A DNA stretch of 64,000 nucleotides, from positions 112,543,138 through 112,607,137 of the forward strand of contig OV884014.1 of NCBI GenBank assembly GCA_930367205.1, read 5' to 3'. Shown here in pieces: positions 36,877-48,967 of this stretch. The position numbers were made by a program, and so were the translations under genes. The DNA comes from Acanthosoma haemorrhoidale. Lineage: Eukaryota > Arthropoda > Insecta > Hemiptera > Acanthosomatidae. How positions within the stretch are numbered: position 1 is the first letter of the stretch; each line of letters starts with the position of its first letter. Below the pieces are notes generated by a model. That model was not told the origin of the DNA and made no database searches. It saw only the letters and a program-made list of their open reading frames with translations.

Positions 36877-37902
36877 ATTATCCTACAACTATATACTTCG
36901 TTACATTATATGCTAACGAAAACACACGAAAGATGATTTCTAAAATTCGCTCTTTAGTGTACTATATATAAGTGGAAAATGTTCGTGCCATAACAGACCA
37001 CTCCCAAGTCCTGTATATTGCCCTATAATTCAGTTAAGCTCACCTACCTCTGCCTAAGTAGCTAAGTTCCTTGATAACATTCGCAATTATTCACCCCGAA
37101 CGTTCGCAAGTTCTCAGCGAGGCGATTCCCTCCGACTGGAGTCAAACTTCTCCGGGTGTCATGTGCTCCTAACGGAGACTCCGTGACTAGTTCTGTCGTC
37201 ATGGGAGTAACATCCCTTTGATGTGGTATGGGGAAGTACCACTCCAACAACCAATATTATATCGTTAGAGTTAATTTTTTTTAATTAATTCAAGCGCTCT
37301 ATCTTAAAATATAAAAAAAAAACCATTGGAAAGTAGTCGCCATATAAATGCTTTGGCTTAGTAGATAAGTGACAGTCCTCACGCAATAAAAAGTAAATTA
37401 AAAATACGAAATTACGATCATTTGTCAGTCATAGTCAGCTGGAGAAATTTACGCATATTTAGAAAATTAAGTAAAGGACAACTTGATCTACCTCTCACGG
37501 CGGCGCTGGTGCTTCTGGCTGAAACCATTGCGTTAACTCTTAAAATAATATTCCCTAGTTTATTTTGTTAAATGTCTTGATTTTTCTGTAAAAATAATTC
37601 AGGTAAAATTTACGTTACATTATTTGACGTTGAAGCGTTAACAGATGAATCCGATGATCGGAATAGACGAGATTGCCGACAGGAGAGTCAGCAGATAGAA
37701 TCAGGGGAAATACTGGACCCTACATTATTATTCCAGATGGTTCTTTGGCGGCGGAAAAAAAAAAAATTCAAACACGTCTGCTGAATCTCAAGCAGTCCCT
37801 TCCCATTCGTGTCGAGGTAAATTTTCCCTTTGTATGGGACCAATGGGAAAAAAAAACAAACAAAATTTTCTTTTTCATTTTATCATATCGAGAATCAGCC
37901 AG
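36877..37902. other. Unassigned spacer between S2 LTR copies
   Basis: About 1 kb, GC-richer at 37050-37250 where a 62-codon minus frame lies. It shows no gag or pol motif and no primer-binding site, so it does not look like the inside of an LTR element. Confidence 0.4.
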
Positions 37903-38630
37903 TGTTCGGGCCCTTAGGCAGTAAATGAGTTTTTATTAAACTTAATTTTTTTGTTTGAGAGGATTTTTTTTTTAGATTGTAATTATTTTTAAATTATAAA
38001 TTTATTTTCTTTCCTTTTCTGATTGTTTTGGCTGGAGACAATTAGTATGTAAATATTGTATACATCAACAGACAGAGGAAATAGTTCAAAGGATTATACA
38101 GCTCGAGGAAGTAAATAAACACGTCTTTGCGTATTAGAGGACAAGGCTTTAGGCCTGAGCCTGTTTTTAGTCAGTGATGAAGATAACTCCATACCGGACG
38201 GTTCCCCTGCGAACACGAAGTCGCTGTTTCTACAACTGAACTTCTCGGCTTATCTGCCTGCTTATCTCTCCATGCACATCGCCGCCCTGCGGTTGACTAT
38301 CCGAAGATCACCGTCCTGCGGCTGCTATCCGACATCCAGCGTATCGTGGCTATAAATATTTTCGTAATTTTTATACGTTAATTATACTTACAATTATTTA
38401 TACTAATATTCAGGCCTGGTTAAGTTGCTGATCAGTATTTTTTTTTTGTTTTTTAATAAAATGAATTGTTATTTCTTTAATATTTTTGACTTTGTTTATT
38501 GTATATGCCTTATTGTTGGCAACTTTGTGAGCTAGCCGACACAATCAAACCTCTAGCTTCTGAAGACGTAACCGGCGCAATATTCTGGAGTTTGGGGACT
38601 TCTTAATTTTTAAGAGCCCTAGCGTAAACA
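37903..38630. mobile_element. Solo LTR, family S2 (copy 2, diverged)
   Basis: Parallel to 36020-36871 from TGTTCGGGCCC to AGCGTAAACA. Shared blocks are TTTGCGTATTAGAGGACAAG and CAGGCCTGGTTAA. It is about 120 bp shorter and carries a small local duplication near 38290-38330 (CCGCCCTGCGG and CCGTCCTGCGG). No target duplication is visible. Confidence 0.72.
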
Positions 38631-39039
38631 CATAGAAATAATTTCTTATGGTTAGCTATTAAAAGTGACAAGTTATGGATATTGTTGATTTCGCCCGTGA
38701 TAGCCTTTAAATTAAGGTCTTCATTCATAATTTCATTAGTTAATTCAACCTATTATTTATAACCGATTCCCTTTCTATTTAAACAGATAAATTGCTTATA
38801 GAGTCAAGAAGTTTATAAATGTACCTATCACGTTAAACAAGAATTTTTAGAATTAAACAATATTTGTATCAAACTAATCGTACTCTTTTGTAATACCATA
38901 ATAATTGACTAACATAACCCAGTGATTATTTATTGGCAAGTTCAGTTATTATTTTTATACCAATCTATAAAGGTAGAGGTCTACTTGTAATTTTTTATTA
39001 ATTTAATTTTAGTTCTCTCCGTTACATTAAATTTCCAAA
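38631..39039. other. Unassigned AT-rich spacer
   Basis: Nothing is recognised here. Confidence 0.4.
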
Positions 39040-39432
39040 GTCCTAAGAACAATAGTAAATGCCCCTTATTATGTCAGCAACAAAACCCTTCATAACGATC
39101 TTAATATACCCTACATTCTAGAACTCATCCCTTCCAAGTTTATGAAATTCCACAGTAGCCTTTCCAACCACCCTTATCCTGTAGCACAGTCATTGCACTG
39201 CGCCACTCATCCCTATAATCCTCCTCGGAGACTGAAACGGCAGTGGCCTCGTGACCTGCTATAATCGCGTGATAGCGGGAGTCCTGGCAATGGCCAGTTT
39301 CTCCAATCATGTCCTATTGTATGAATGAGCGAGTGAATGATGCTGTAAATATGGTATGAATGAGATCATTTATCTGTATTATTATTGCCTTATAAAAGGC
39401 AGATTGTAAATATTGCACAATAAAGATCAATA
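39040..39432 (+). mobile_element. LINE family A, 3' end (copy A6)
   Basis: The RT tail block AATGCCCCTTATTATGTCAG and the 3'UTR are present, but most of the stem-loop block has been deleted between ATGTCC and TATTGTATGAATGAGCG at about 39316. It ends with the AATAAAG signal near 39419. Confidence 0.75.
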
Positions 39433-39504
39433 TCACATTAAATTTAAATTTCCGTCTCACGTTTTATCATACCTCTCATATCTTCATATTAGAACAATTA
39501 GAAA

Positions 39505-39665
39505 ACTGTACCTTGCTGACTTCACTTAACCTGTCGCTTCGTCTCAAACTGATGATATATAAATGTGTCCTTCGGCCAGCTCTGCTGTACGGTGCCCCAA
39601 TATTTACCCACTTGACTGACAATACAGCCAAATGTCTCCAGCACACAAGTTTTCGCATATATATT
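39505..39665 (+). mobile_element. LINE family B, RT C-terminal fragment (part of copy B4)
   Basis: The plus strand encodes LKLMIYKCVLRPALLYGAP, the same block as in the minus-strand frame 44836-45120 and typical of Jockey-type RT C-termini. The flanks are not coding. The minus-strand frame 39476-39715 over it is not a gene. Confidence 0.72.
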
Positions 39666-39964
39666 ATAAAATTATAACGAATATATATATATATATATGT
39701 ATATATGTCTAGCATAGGGGTTAGCTCCCTACTAACTAAAAAAAAACACTTACCTATAAAATTTTGTTTATATACTTGGAAAAGGGAACTCCTTGCTAAT
39801 AGATGTTATGATACTTAATGGACTAATGTTTTTGTTATTATTTGTGAAAACTATAAACACTAAAAGTCTCTGGGTAGAACCTACCCCACATCACGTGAGA
39901 AATGTATGATCCTACACTGATAAATTTTTCCTTTCAAACAATAATTTTTTCCATAATTTGAACA

Positions 39965-40165
39965 TTTTATCTGACTAATTTTATCACGTATAATGTGTAT
40001 CATTATACTTGTTTATTCATTATATACTTATTATAAAATAACAAAACCTGTATATAATGTAGCGACGCTACAGGAAATACAAAAATGATTTGTAAATAGA
40101 TTCGCCTGAGGATCTATAATTGTATATAATTATCTGTAAATTTAATGGGGTTATGAAAGGAAAAG
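39965..40165 (+). mobile_element. LINE family B, 3'UTR fragment (part of copy B4)
   Basis: Matches the terminal 3'UTR (TATCATTATACTTGTTTATTC and GATTCGCCTGAGGATC blocks). It may be the 3' end of the copy whose RT piece lies at 39505-39665, with a non-matching stretch between. Confidence 0.7.
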
Positions 40166-41045
40166 ACTTATTTTATCAAGCTACGATATAGATATAGAAA
40201 TTAGTCAAGAATTTTAAATGTTTGGGATATAAAAAAAACTTTCCATTTCACTAAAAGCGAATATTTTTTGGATGGAAAATTCCTAAAGGCAAAGGACCCT
40301 TTGAGTCTCAGTATGGAGGAAGGAATTTTCATTAAATGCTTAATGATTAACATTTACTTTTCTCTAAAATATGTTTAACATGAAATAACAAAAATGTTTA
40401 TTGTAAGCATTAATTTCCTTCAGTTTCTACATCGTCCATTGTTCCCTGTTTAGCTGTTGTCGGACTCAAAATGAAATCGTAGAAGGCTGAATAATCTGTG
40501 GTATATTGAACGAGTTGTTAGTCATCGAACTGTGTGTTACAAAAAAATGAAAGTTTGCGCGATGCATCAACCACAATCAAATAAAGAAAGAAACAAATGA
40601 TTAAAATGTTATGTCTTGTGGGGATAGGGGGTCTGCGATAAGCGTGTTCTTACAATAATTTGTAAAAGTTATACAAAACTTTTACCACTTTTCCATCGGC
40701 TGAGTTTGAAGTTTTAGTTGGATACAAAAGTGTATTTAAGTAGTAACTATTTCGTTGGGACTAGTGATTTATTATTTATTATTTATTAATCACATTCGTA
40801 ATTGTCGATTTGTTTGTTCGTTTGTCGCCGGTAAACACACGTAGCCGACAGATAATTATACTGTTTAAACATTTGAACTCTCCGTATAAATATTTGCAGT
40901 CGATTAATGTTGTATGTAGCGTTTCGTCAACATTGTCAAACAAGGCTTGTTAATCAATTATAAAACTGTCAAAATAATTCGAGTAGAGCCTCATTATTAT
41001 GTTATATATAAAGAGGGCGCAGTGTGTGTCCGGATTAAATGTACA
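40166..41045. other. Unassigned AT-rich spacer
   Basis: No gene or repeat is recognised. Confidence 0.4.
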
Positions 41046-41400
41046 TGAAACAACTTTATTATAATAAAATTACGTTCTGCCTCATTGGTGAATAAGTGAG
41101 TGTGATAAATAATCTCATTCATACCACATTTACAATTCATCATTAGCTCGCTCATTCATACAATATTTACAAACAGTCCAGAGACATCACAAATCCACAT
41201 GGGTGTCACCTTCCTCGCATGCGAAAGAGAAACCGGAGTCTTGGGAAGTCTCCCACGCTCCTCCGTCAGCCGCTTCACCGGATACTAGCCAGCGGAGACT
41301 GACGAAGAGCACGAGAGCCACATACGCTCCGGAAATGATTGGAGAAATTGGCCATTGCCAGGACTCCTATTGTTACGTATTTATAAAAGGTCACGATGGT
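41046..41400 (-). mobile_element. LINE family A, 3'UTR fragment (copy A7)
   Basis: Complete terminal 3'UTR on the minus strand with the CTTTATTATAATAAAATTAC end and an intact stem-loop block at about 41248-41310. It stops before the RT coding region. The frame at 41203-41406 is not a gene. Confidence 0.75.
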
Positions 41401-42607
41401 ACATAAACTAAAAAGAGTTTCAAAGTAAATTTGTGAAAGTGTAATAAAACAGCTTTATATCATATCTATAAATAAGTAAAAGTCATAGGTTTGATCATTG
41501 TCGTCCCATTGATCATCGTGATCATTCAAGTCCGAATAAAACCAGTGAAGCATTGCCAACACGACAAAAATGACCTCGTGGCCTCAATTGGCTGAAATTT
41601 AAACTTGGCCAGTAATTGAGGTTTTGAAAAAGAAAATAGTGAAACGTGAAATGCTTTGGTGGATGGAATCACTGAATAAAACTTCGAAAAGGTAATTATA
41701 ATATACCTAAATACAACACCAAAACGAATAAAATAAATAAATATTTTTTTTTTTTCTATAGCTCTCAAACTTATAAAAAATAGGATGTGGGAAAAATAAA
41801 AGGAAAATTATTTTGGATTCATGGGTGCCTTTCACTAAGGAGAGTCCGATTGGAAGGATGCATGAGAAGGATATGGGGTGTGGGATGCCTAAAGGAGGCG
41901 GGTGGGTTCGGGAAGGTAGTGAGAGTCAACCTATAAAATTGAAATTCCATATAATAATGTTCTCCGTACGAATTCCACTCAATTTCGAACTGCTTGGAAA
42001 TTACTTCTACACAATCCAAGTCGTGGGAACGGTGGCTTTGAAGTTCTAGGCATTTACTGTTATTTCACGCGAAAGGACATACCCCGTTTCCATGGCGCGA
42101 GGTTTGGCGAAGTTAGAGCAAGGCTCGCTATGCCACATGTTGCGAGACTGAAGACTATGCTATGCAATAAATGAAACATTGCTTGGTAGTTTGAAGGAAC
42201 GTAGATGCTTAAAAATGTACTTATAATTTAGTGGTCGTGGAAAAGATAACATAAAATGAAAATTAGAAGATAATATTCTTGATGGGGTAGTCGCAATTTA
42301 GGGGAACATTCTTTTTCGACGATTGGTCAGCAGGAGAGTGAATAAAGTATTTTGCATTCTTATACATGTAAGAAATAGGGGGGGGGGGTAAGTTCGTTTG
42401 CGTGGAATTTCGATATGATTGCATGCTGGTTTTCCTGGTCGATGGTTAGTACACAGCGCTACGTGCGAACTTTAATTACATGTCGAAAACAAGTCTACTA
42501 ACAATAAATATAAAAATCTTTTATTTTAGTATTCCGAGAAACATATTCAGTTATTTTTTCGTGCTCTGATGCTCGCGGAAAAACACACACCAGAGCTGTA
42601 ATATACT
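41401..42607. other. Unassigned spacer
   Basis: AT-rich sequence with overlapping short frames at 41813-42049 that show no recognised family, and a poly-G run near 42379-42388. Confidence 0.4.
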
Positions 42608-44100
42608 TTTTTTTTTTTTTTTTTCAATAACAACTTTATTATGATGAAATTACAATCTGCCTACTTAATAGGCAATAAATAATTGAGATAAGTGTTTTCA
42701 TTCATACCATATTTACAATTCATCATTCGTTCGCACATTCATACAATATTTACAAACAGCCCAGGGGCCCCCCAAGTCCACACGGTTGTTGCCTCCCTCG
42801 CAAGCGAAAGAGGAAGCGGAGTCTCGGGAAATCCCCCACGCTCCCCACCAGCCACGTCACCGGATACGAGCCAGCAGAGGCTGACGAAGAGCGTGAGAGC
42901 CACATACGCTCAGGACATGATTGGAGAAACTGGCCATTGCCAGGACTCCCGCTGTGCGCATTTATAGTAGGTCACGAGGCCACTGCCGTTTCAGTCTCCG
43001 GGGAGGATTATAGGGATGAGTGGATCAGTGCAATGACTGTGCTACGGGATTAGGGTGGTTGGATAGGTTACTATGGAATTTTATGAATTTGGAAGGGATG
43101 AGTTCAAGAATGTAGGGTATATTAAGATCATTATGAAGGGTTTTGTTGGTGACGTAATAGGGGGCATTTACTATTGTTCTCAGGACTTTTGATTGAAAGG
43201 ATTGGAAGCGCTTGATGTTCGACTTTTTTGCTGTCCCCCATAGCTCTATTCCGTATGTCCAGATTGGCTTAAGTATAAATTTGTAAATAAGTAGTTTATT
43301 TTCTATTGAGAGATGGGATGTCCTTCGAAGTAGTCTGTACAGTAGTCCAAAGCGTCTGTTTAGTTCTTGTCTTTTTAGCCTCGTGTGTGGGTTCCATGTA
43401 AGTCTTTTCTCGAGATGGAAGCCTAGATACCTTACTGTCTCAGACACGGGGAGAGGAATCGACTTGAAAAATACTAGCGGACAGGACTTGCGGCAGAGGG
43501 TAAAGGTTATGTGGGAACATTTCGCTTCATTGACCTTGATTCACCATTGGTTGCACCAATACTCGATCTCATCAAGGTGTTTTTGAAGATTTGGGATGCT
43601 ATATCAGGGTCTGAGTGGGATGACAAGACTGCAGTGTCATCTGCAAATGTTGCCAAGAAGGTATTGGGGGTAGAGGGGACATCAGCGGTATATAGGTTAT
43701 AGAGGATGGGACCCAAGACGCTGCCCTGTGGAACTCCTGCTTTTATGGGATAGTAGTTAGAATATTCTAAACCACAGCGGACTTGGAAGAAGCGGTTTGA
43801 AAGGTAGGACTTTAGGATTAGAAAAAGGGTCTGGATCTGCTGAGGAAATGTGATCAACAACGCGAAGGCCTTGTTGAGTAGTGGAATGTTGTTGACGGAA
43901 GCCAAACTGATGTATAGGAAAAAGGTTTTTGGATTCAACAATTGGAAGTAGACGTTTTAAGAGGAGTTTCTCAAATATTTGTAATATACTAACTGCTAAT
44001 TTATTTACTCGATACGTCAGACATCTTATCATGTTTTTTCCTTGTAAATCCTTTTGTAGTTTGTTTGAAGGTAGTAAGGCAGTGACACATATTGTTACTT
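42608..44100 (-). mobile_element. LINE family A, longest copy (A8): RT core plus 3'UTR and poly-A
   Basis: On the minus strand: an RT N-terminal block (IFEKLLLKRLLPIVE, then HQFGFRQQHSTTQQ), then YLSNRFFQVRCG, the GVPQGSVLGPILYNLYTAD block, and FADDTAVLSSHSDP, the catalytic motif-C box. The C-terminal block ILKPIWTYGIELWG and the 3'UTR follow, with a poly-A tail (T run at 42608-42624). These are motifs of Jockey-type non-LTR RTs. About 60 residues that normally carry catalytic motif A are missing between VVDHIS and LKSYLSNR, and frameshifts divide the ORF, so it is dead. Endonuclease and ORF1 are absent. Confidence 0.87.
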
Positions 44101-44470
44101 TTATTATTAACATCTAACATGCATCATAAGCCCCACAGTCATGTAGTAGAACCGATCTAAAAAAAAAAAAAAAAACACTTTTTCTTTCTCATAGCTATTT
44201 GTGTTGTTTTTTTTCCCTAAAAAGTAACTATTATTCGTATAAAGCATTTTCTTCAACAATTGTAGTCAAATCAAGAATATTCTCGACTTTGCCCGACCAA
44301 GCTTAACAATTCGAAGCATCATTCTTCCAGATTGATTGTTTTTGTTTTTTATTCAAAACTCCTTATTTAATATACACAGAGTGAGTGACAAATTCTACGT
44401 AGCGCAGGTACATTTTATGTAATGTGTGAGGTTTAAAGAATTTTTCAATGATAGACTGATGGTAAGCAAT
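44101..44470. other. Unassigned spacer
   Basis: AT-rich sequence with a poly-A run near 44160-44176. Confidence 0.4.
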
Positions 44471-45130
44471 ACAACCCGTGTGAATATAGAATGTGATAGG
44501 GCTCACCTTAAGAATGAGTTGTGCTAATACTAACCTTAATCTAACTAACATGGCCGTGTTTTCCTGGACAGCCTGTTGCCATCGATACGAGAAGGGTGGT
44601 GGGGCCATAGTGTTAAACACTGGGTTGGTTAGGTGCTGCAACGAGTCAAAAAACTTAATGTGTCTCCGGCGGATAAACTCACCCACCGACGGCACACAAA
44701 GCAACGGGTGCTGGTCGGCGTTCTTTAACCTCTCTCGAGAGAGGTATGTCGGACCACTTTTCGCATGATCCAATTTTGGAAATGTTGGAGACATTCGGCT
44801 GTACTGTCAGTCAAGTGGGCAAATAGCGGGGCTCCTTACAGCAGAGCTGGCCGGAGTACACATTTATAGATCATCAGTTTGAGACGAAGCGACAGGTTCA
44901 CAAAGTTTGCAAAAACAACTGAAGTTAGCAAGTGCGATAGCCGGTAAGACCTTTGTCGTACGTTTTCTATTTTGTTACTAAAATGAGTAGAGAAATGGAG
45001 ATGCCTATCCATTTTCATACCCAAATAGTGCATTGAGAAAGCTGGTGAGTTCTCTTGCCCTCCTATACTATATGATTTTGGCAAGGATTTTTCCCCTTTT
45101 GGAGGGAGAAGATTACGCATTCTGTCTTTC
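44471..45130 (-). mobile_element. LINE family B, RT C-terminus and ORF end (copy B5)
   Basis: The minus frame 44836-45120 encodes MHYLGMKMDRHLHFSTHFSN and LRLKLMIYKCVLRPALL, the RT C-terminal thumb region of a Jockey-like element. The frame 44363-44794 continues with the ORF tail GEFIRRRHIKFFDSLQHLTN. The two are separated by a stop and frame change around 44795-44835. The adjoining 3'UTR is short and diverged. Confidence 0.8.
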
Positions 45131-45224
45131 TGACGTTCACACTGATGTTTAACATGCCCAGTCTGATACTGATTACGTTACAAAATTGATCGTTTTTTTT
45201 TTTTTTCAACTCCCCTTGTTACAA

Positions 45225-46205
45225 AATTAATATATGTTGCGAAATATAGATTCTACAAACGAATCTATTTACAATTGCTTCGTTATATTTCCTGTAGCTT
45301 GGCAACATTTTATACAAATTCTGTTTTCTACTAATAGTGATCTGGGTTGTACAAAAGTATAATGATGTACTTTATACATTAATGGTCTGAAATAATTAAA
45401 AGTGATGGGGCTCACCTTATTTATTATGGACTTAAAACTAACTGTTTACGCCATTTGCGTAAACTTAATTTCATTTTAATTTGAATTTGCTATTCAATAA
45501 GTAATTACCCGAAACCATTCGGTAGTTCTGTGAATCACAGACGCTGGCGCTGCCTGCCGGCTCGATCAGCGTTTTTCCCCACGCTTTTGTCTCTCAGGTG
45601 GTAATTTTCATTTTCATTATTATAGCGTCTTTTTTTGTCTTCAACAGTTATCATTTTTCACACTGTTTTTCAAGCGTATTTTCAACGCCATTATCTTTGT
45701 TTAGTTATTATTCAAATCACTATTACGCAGTCTTGGAGAAGCGACATTTCAGATTAAACGCAGACAGCTATTGGATGAATCGGGACTTGGATAAATCTGG
45801 AGTTTGGGCCCAAATCTCTAGGTTATCGGAGTTCAAGAAGGGAGATTCGCACGCTGTCGTCACATCGAAGCAGGTAGGAATTTGCATTACTGTGTTTACA
45901 TTTGATATTGTCATTTCTCTAACGAGACTCTCAAATAATTACAGTCCACTTAAAACTCAAACGTATAGCTAATTATCCCCAGGCTAATTAGTTTCTCGAA
46001 TCAGTCGCCTCGTTTGCCGGTTGCGATTTCAACTGGTGAAATTCCAAACACTAACATCTAACAGTAAAACCGTAATCTTAACCTAATTTTACCCGATCGA
46101 TGTGGGAAGGGTGGTGGGGTCCTAGTGTTAAATAAGGGGTTTGTGAGGTGCTGCAACAAGTCAAAAATCTTTATGTGTCCCCGGTTGAGGAATAAGTGAT
46201 TGTTT
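45225..46205 (-). mobile_element. LINE family B, 3' end split by an insert (copy B6)
   Basis: The 3'UTR part (45225-45441, up to CTTAAAACTAA) and the ORF-tail part (46073-46205, starting TAATCTTAACC) are consecutive in copy B3 but here are separated by 631 bp. Both parts have the same orientation and order, so one LINE copy was interrupted after it inserted. Confidence 0.72.
45442..46072. other. 631-bp insert within LINE B, carrying an exon-like segment
   Basis: The insert starts with an 8-bp inverted repeat (GTTTACGC-CATTT-GCGTAAAC, 45444-45464). Within it 45732-45874 is open on the plus strand, preceded by TTACGCAG and followed by CAG-GTAGGA, fitting a 3' and a 5' splice site. The segment encodes 47 codons including LEKRHFRLNADSYWMNRDLD and SGVWAQISRLSEFKKGDSH, with a codon composition unlike the AT-rich surroundings. 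I do not recognise the protein. TAA occurs at both junctions, but terminal inverted repeats are not clear. A host exon copied into a mobile element or a segmental insertion are both possible. Confidence 0.45.
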
Positions 46206-47453
46206 AATTTTTAATTGTTAATTTGACTTATTACACTGAACTCTTAGCAGTTCCATAAATTTATCGAGTAAAGAAATTAATGGATAAACCCATTCTTATT
46301 ACTTTTTCTGTTCAGTATATATACGTTTAAGAAGAAGTTATGAATTAGTAAGTTTCATCATTTCGTATAATGATATTTTTAATCAGTTCTATTGTAGAGC
46401 TTGTTTAGGTCCGGCTTTCAATGTACATAAGTACATTCTGTAACCCGTCATTGCCATAACTTATAAGTTACTCTCCAAATTTATTTGCCATTAGAATCAT
46501 TGGATTATAAAATAGTTTGGAGTTATAAGAGAATGACTATAGGTGTATGTAGCTCAGCATAATAATCTATTCCAGGATTGTAATAGACGTTATAAGAGTT
46601 CCGGCATTGAACCTAAGAAATACGTGTCGCTAAGTTAGTTTTTTTTCAATCCCCAAGGTTTAATAAAAAAAGTACAGTCTCGCGAAACAGCAGGAAGTAA
46701 TTGGAACATTAGAAAGCTGGAAGAAGGGGAAGTCAATTTAAAAGTTCTGTTAACTTTAGAAGTCTTGAGAAGTTCTGAGTAAGAGAACTTCAACGGTGAT
46801 AAGCCAAGGGACATTTTATGTCAATATAAGACCTGTGTTGTTATAAATGTGACGCTTACATCTACTAAAATGAAAGTTTTACAGGAAGAGATAAGTCCTT
46901 TTATTAATTTAACGCTTTATTTGAGTAGCGCGCACTAAACAATAAAATAAACAAGGTTAGCCCAGCGTGCTTAAGTTTGCGTTCTACCTGGCGAACAAAG
47001 AGCTACATTTTTACTCCACGCTAGAACCATACGTACATATAAATTGTTAATTGCCTGAAGAATAAAATAAAATTGAATAATATAAGAGTTAATAATCTCC
47101 TTATATCAAATGAAGGGTTTTTCGTAACTCTTCAGCCTGTTTCCAGTATTCAGTTCTTATGACGTTAGTTTTTGATCTGTGATCTGACCAAAGAATGTTT
47201 TTCGTAGGTTTCGTTAGGGGAAGATGTCTCAATTTCTAGAGAGTGAGTGGTTTCTTATATACCTCGTCACTGAGGCGCTTCTAATGCGATGCGGAAGAAC
47301 TGTTTTTTTAGAATATTTATGACCGAGAAGAAAGGTTGAGTAAAAAATTCATTATGAAATACAGTCCTCATTGCTGTGTTGTTGGTGTGAATCGCACTAC
47401 GTGAGCTCAATATAGTATTTAGTTAGTTTTTAACTTGCCTATTTTTATTTTAA
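46206..47453. other. Unassigned AT-rich region
   Basis: About 1.2 kb without a recognised gene or repeat. Confidence 0.4.
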
Positions 47454-48262
47454 CAGTACGGTACTTAGGCTTCCATCTCGACAAACGTCTGACATGGAAC
47501 CCAGATACGAGACTAAAAAGACAAGAACCAAACAGACGCATTGGACAACTGTACAGACTACTTCAAAGGACATGTCATCTCTCATTATAAAATAAATTAC
47601 TAATTTAAAAAGTTATACCTAAGCAAATCTGGACATACGGAATAGAGCTACGGGGGACAGCAAAAAAGTCGAACATCAAGCGCATCCAATCCTTTCAATC
47701 GAAAGTCCTGAGAACAATAGTAAATGGCCTTTATTATGTCAGCAACAAAACCTTTCATAACGATCTTAATATACCTTACATTCCCGAACTCATCCCTTCC
47801 AAGCTCAAAAAAATTCCATAGTAACCTATCCAACCACCCTAATCCCATAGCACAGTCATTGGACTGCACCACTCATCCCTATGATTCTCCTCGGAGACTA
47901 AAACGGCTGTGGCCTCGTGACCTGCTATAAATGCGTAACAGTGGGAGTCCTGGCAATGGCCTGTTCCTCCAAACATGTCCTGAGCTTATGTGGCTCTTGC
48001 GCTCTTCGTCAGCCTCCTATGGCTCGTATCCAGTGACGCGGCTGACGGACAAGCGTGGGCGACTTTCCAAGACTCCGCTTCCTCTTCCGCATGCAAGGAA
48101 GGTGACAAACATTTGGATTTGGGAGGCTTCTGGGCTTTTTGTAAATATTGTTTGAATGAGCGAGTGAATGATGAATTGTAAATATGGTGTGAATGAGAAT
48201 ATTTATCTCAATTACTTATTGCCTAATAAGGCTGGTTGTAATTTTAGCACAATAAAGAATAA
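47454..48262 (+). mobile_element. LINE family A, RT C-terminus plus 3'UTR (copy A9)
   Basis: Parallel to 1130-1928 from CAGTACGGTACTTAGG through the RT C-terminal block to the 3'UTR ending in AATAAAG near 48252. Internal stops disrupt the coding part. Short frames at 47648-48181 on both strands are not genes. Confidence 0.8.
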
Positions 48263-48967
48263 AATCCTTGATTTTCATTTTATGTTCTGCTTTGTTAAAA
48301 GTGGCTGGCTCTTTTAAATCTATGAGGGTTCACTTATTTAAATTAATAAATGAGTGGTAGAAAATGATTCATTTTTTTCTTGAGCCCATTTTCGAATTCT
48401 ATTTCATTCGGATATTAACAGAGGTGGGAGCTAGTGATCTTCTTCACCCTCCCCCGAATAAGCCAACAATCTCTTTTGAATTCAGATAGGACCACCTTCC
48501 TAACTAAGATGTAAAGGAAATGGAGTCATTAACATAATATGTAAATGCACGTCGAAGGAAGAGGGAGTGCTCTCAGGCCTCAGTCGACCGCCCAGAGAAC
48601 TCTCCCCTCTCGAAGACTAAGCCTGGAGTTAAGGGGGTGGCGCTCACCCCTCCCCCGCCGTGGAAGCGAGGCAGGAAAATGAAAATAAACGCAGACAAAA
48701 CAATTCCCTTAACCCCTCCCCCTTGACTCATCGCCCGCCCCCCTTGGGTATAATTCTTCATTACCTTTCCCAGCCAGCGAGCTATCCCCGCTCTTTCCGC
48801 CTCCCTCATACCCCCCTTCTTCTTCTCCAGCTTTAATAAGACTTTTGATTTAGTATGTCGTCTTTACTAACTTTTTCACATCTCTTCATTTTTACCGTAC
48901 TGGAAGTCTTCGTGTAGCTGACGCGTCTATAACACTAAGCCAGTCATAAACGGCTGACTAAATAATA
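48263..48967. other. Unassigned spacer
   Basis: AT-rich, with a GC-rich part at 48420-48830 in which a 78-codon minus frame lies. No protein family is recognised. Confidence 0.4.

Noticed and set aside
36020..38630. A 2.6-kb non-autonomous LTR element made of the two S2 LTR copies
   Set aside because: The left copy has its own GATCC duplication on both sides, so it is a solo LTR; the sequence between the copies has no PBS, PPT or coding motif.
45442..46072. The insert in LINE B as a Helitron, based on its end hairpin
   Set aside because: Hairpin GTTTACGC/GCGTAAAC is present, but the CTRR terminus and the TC start of Helitrons are not found at the junctions.
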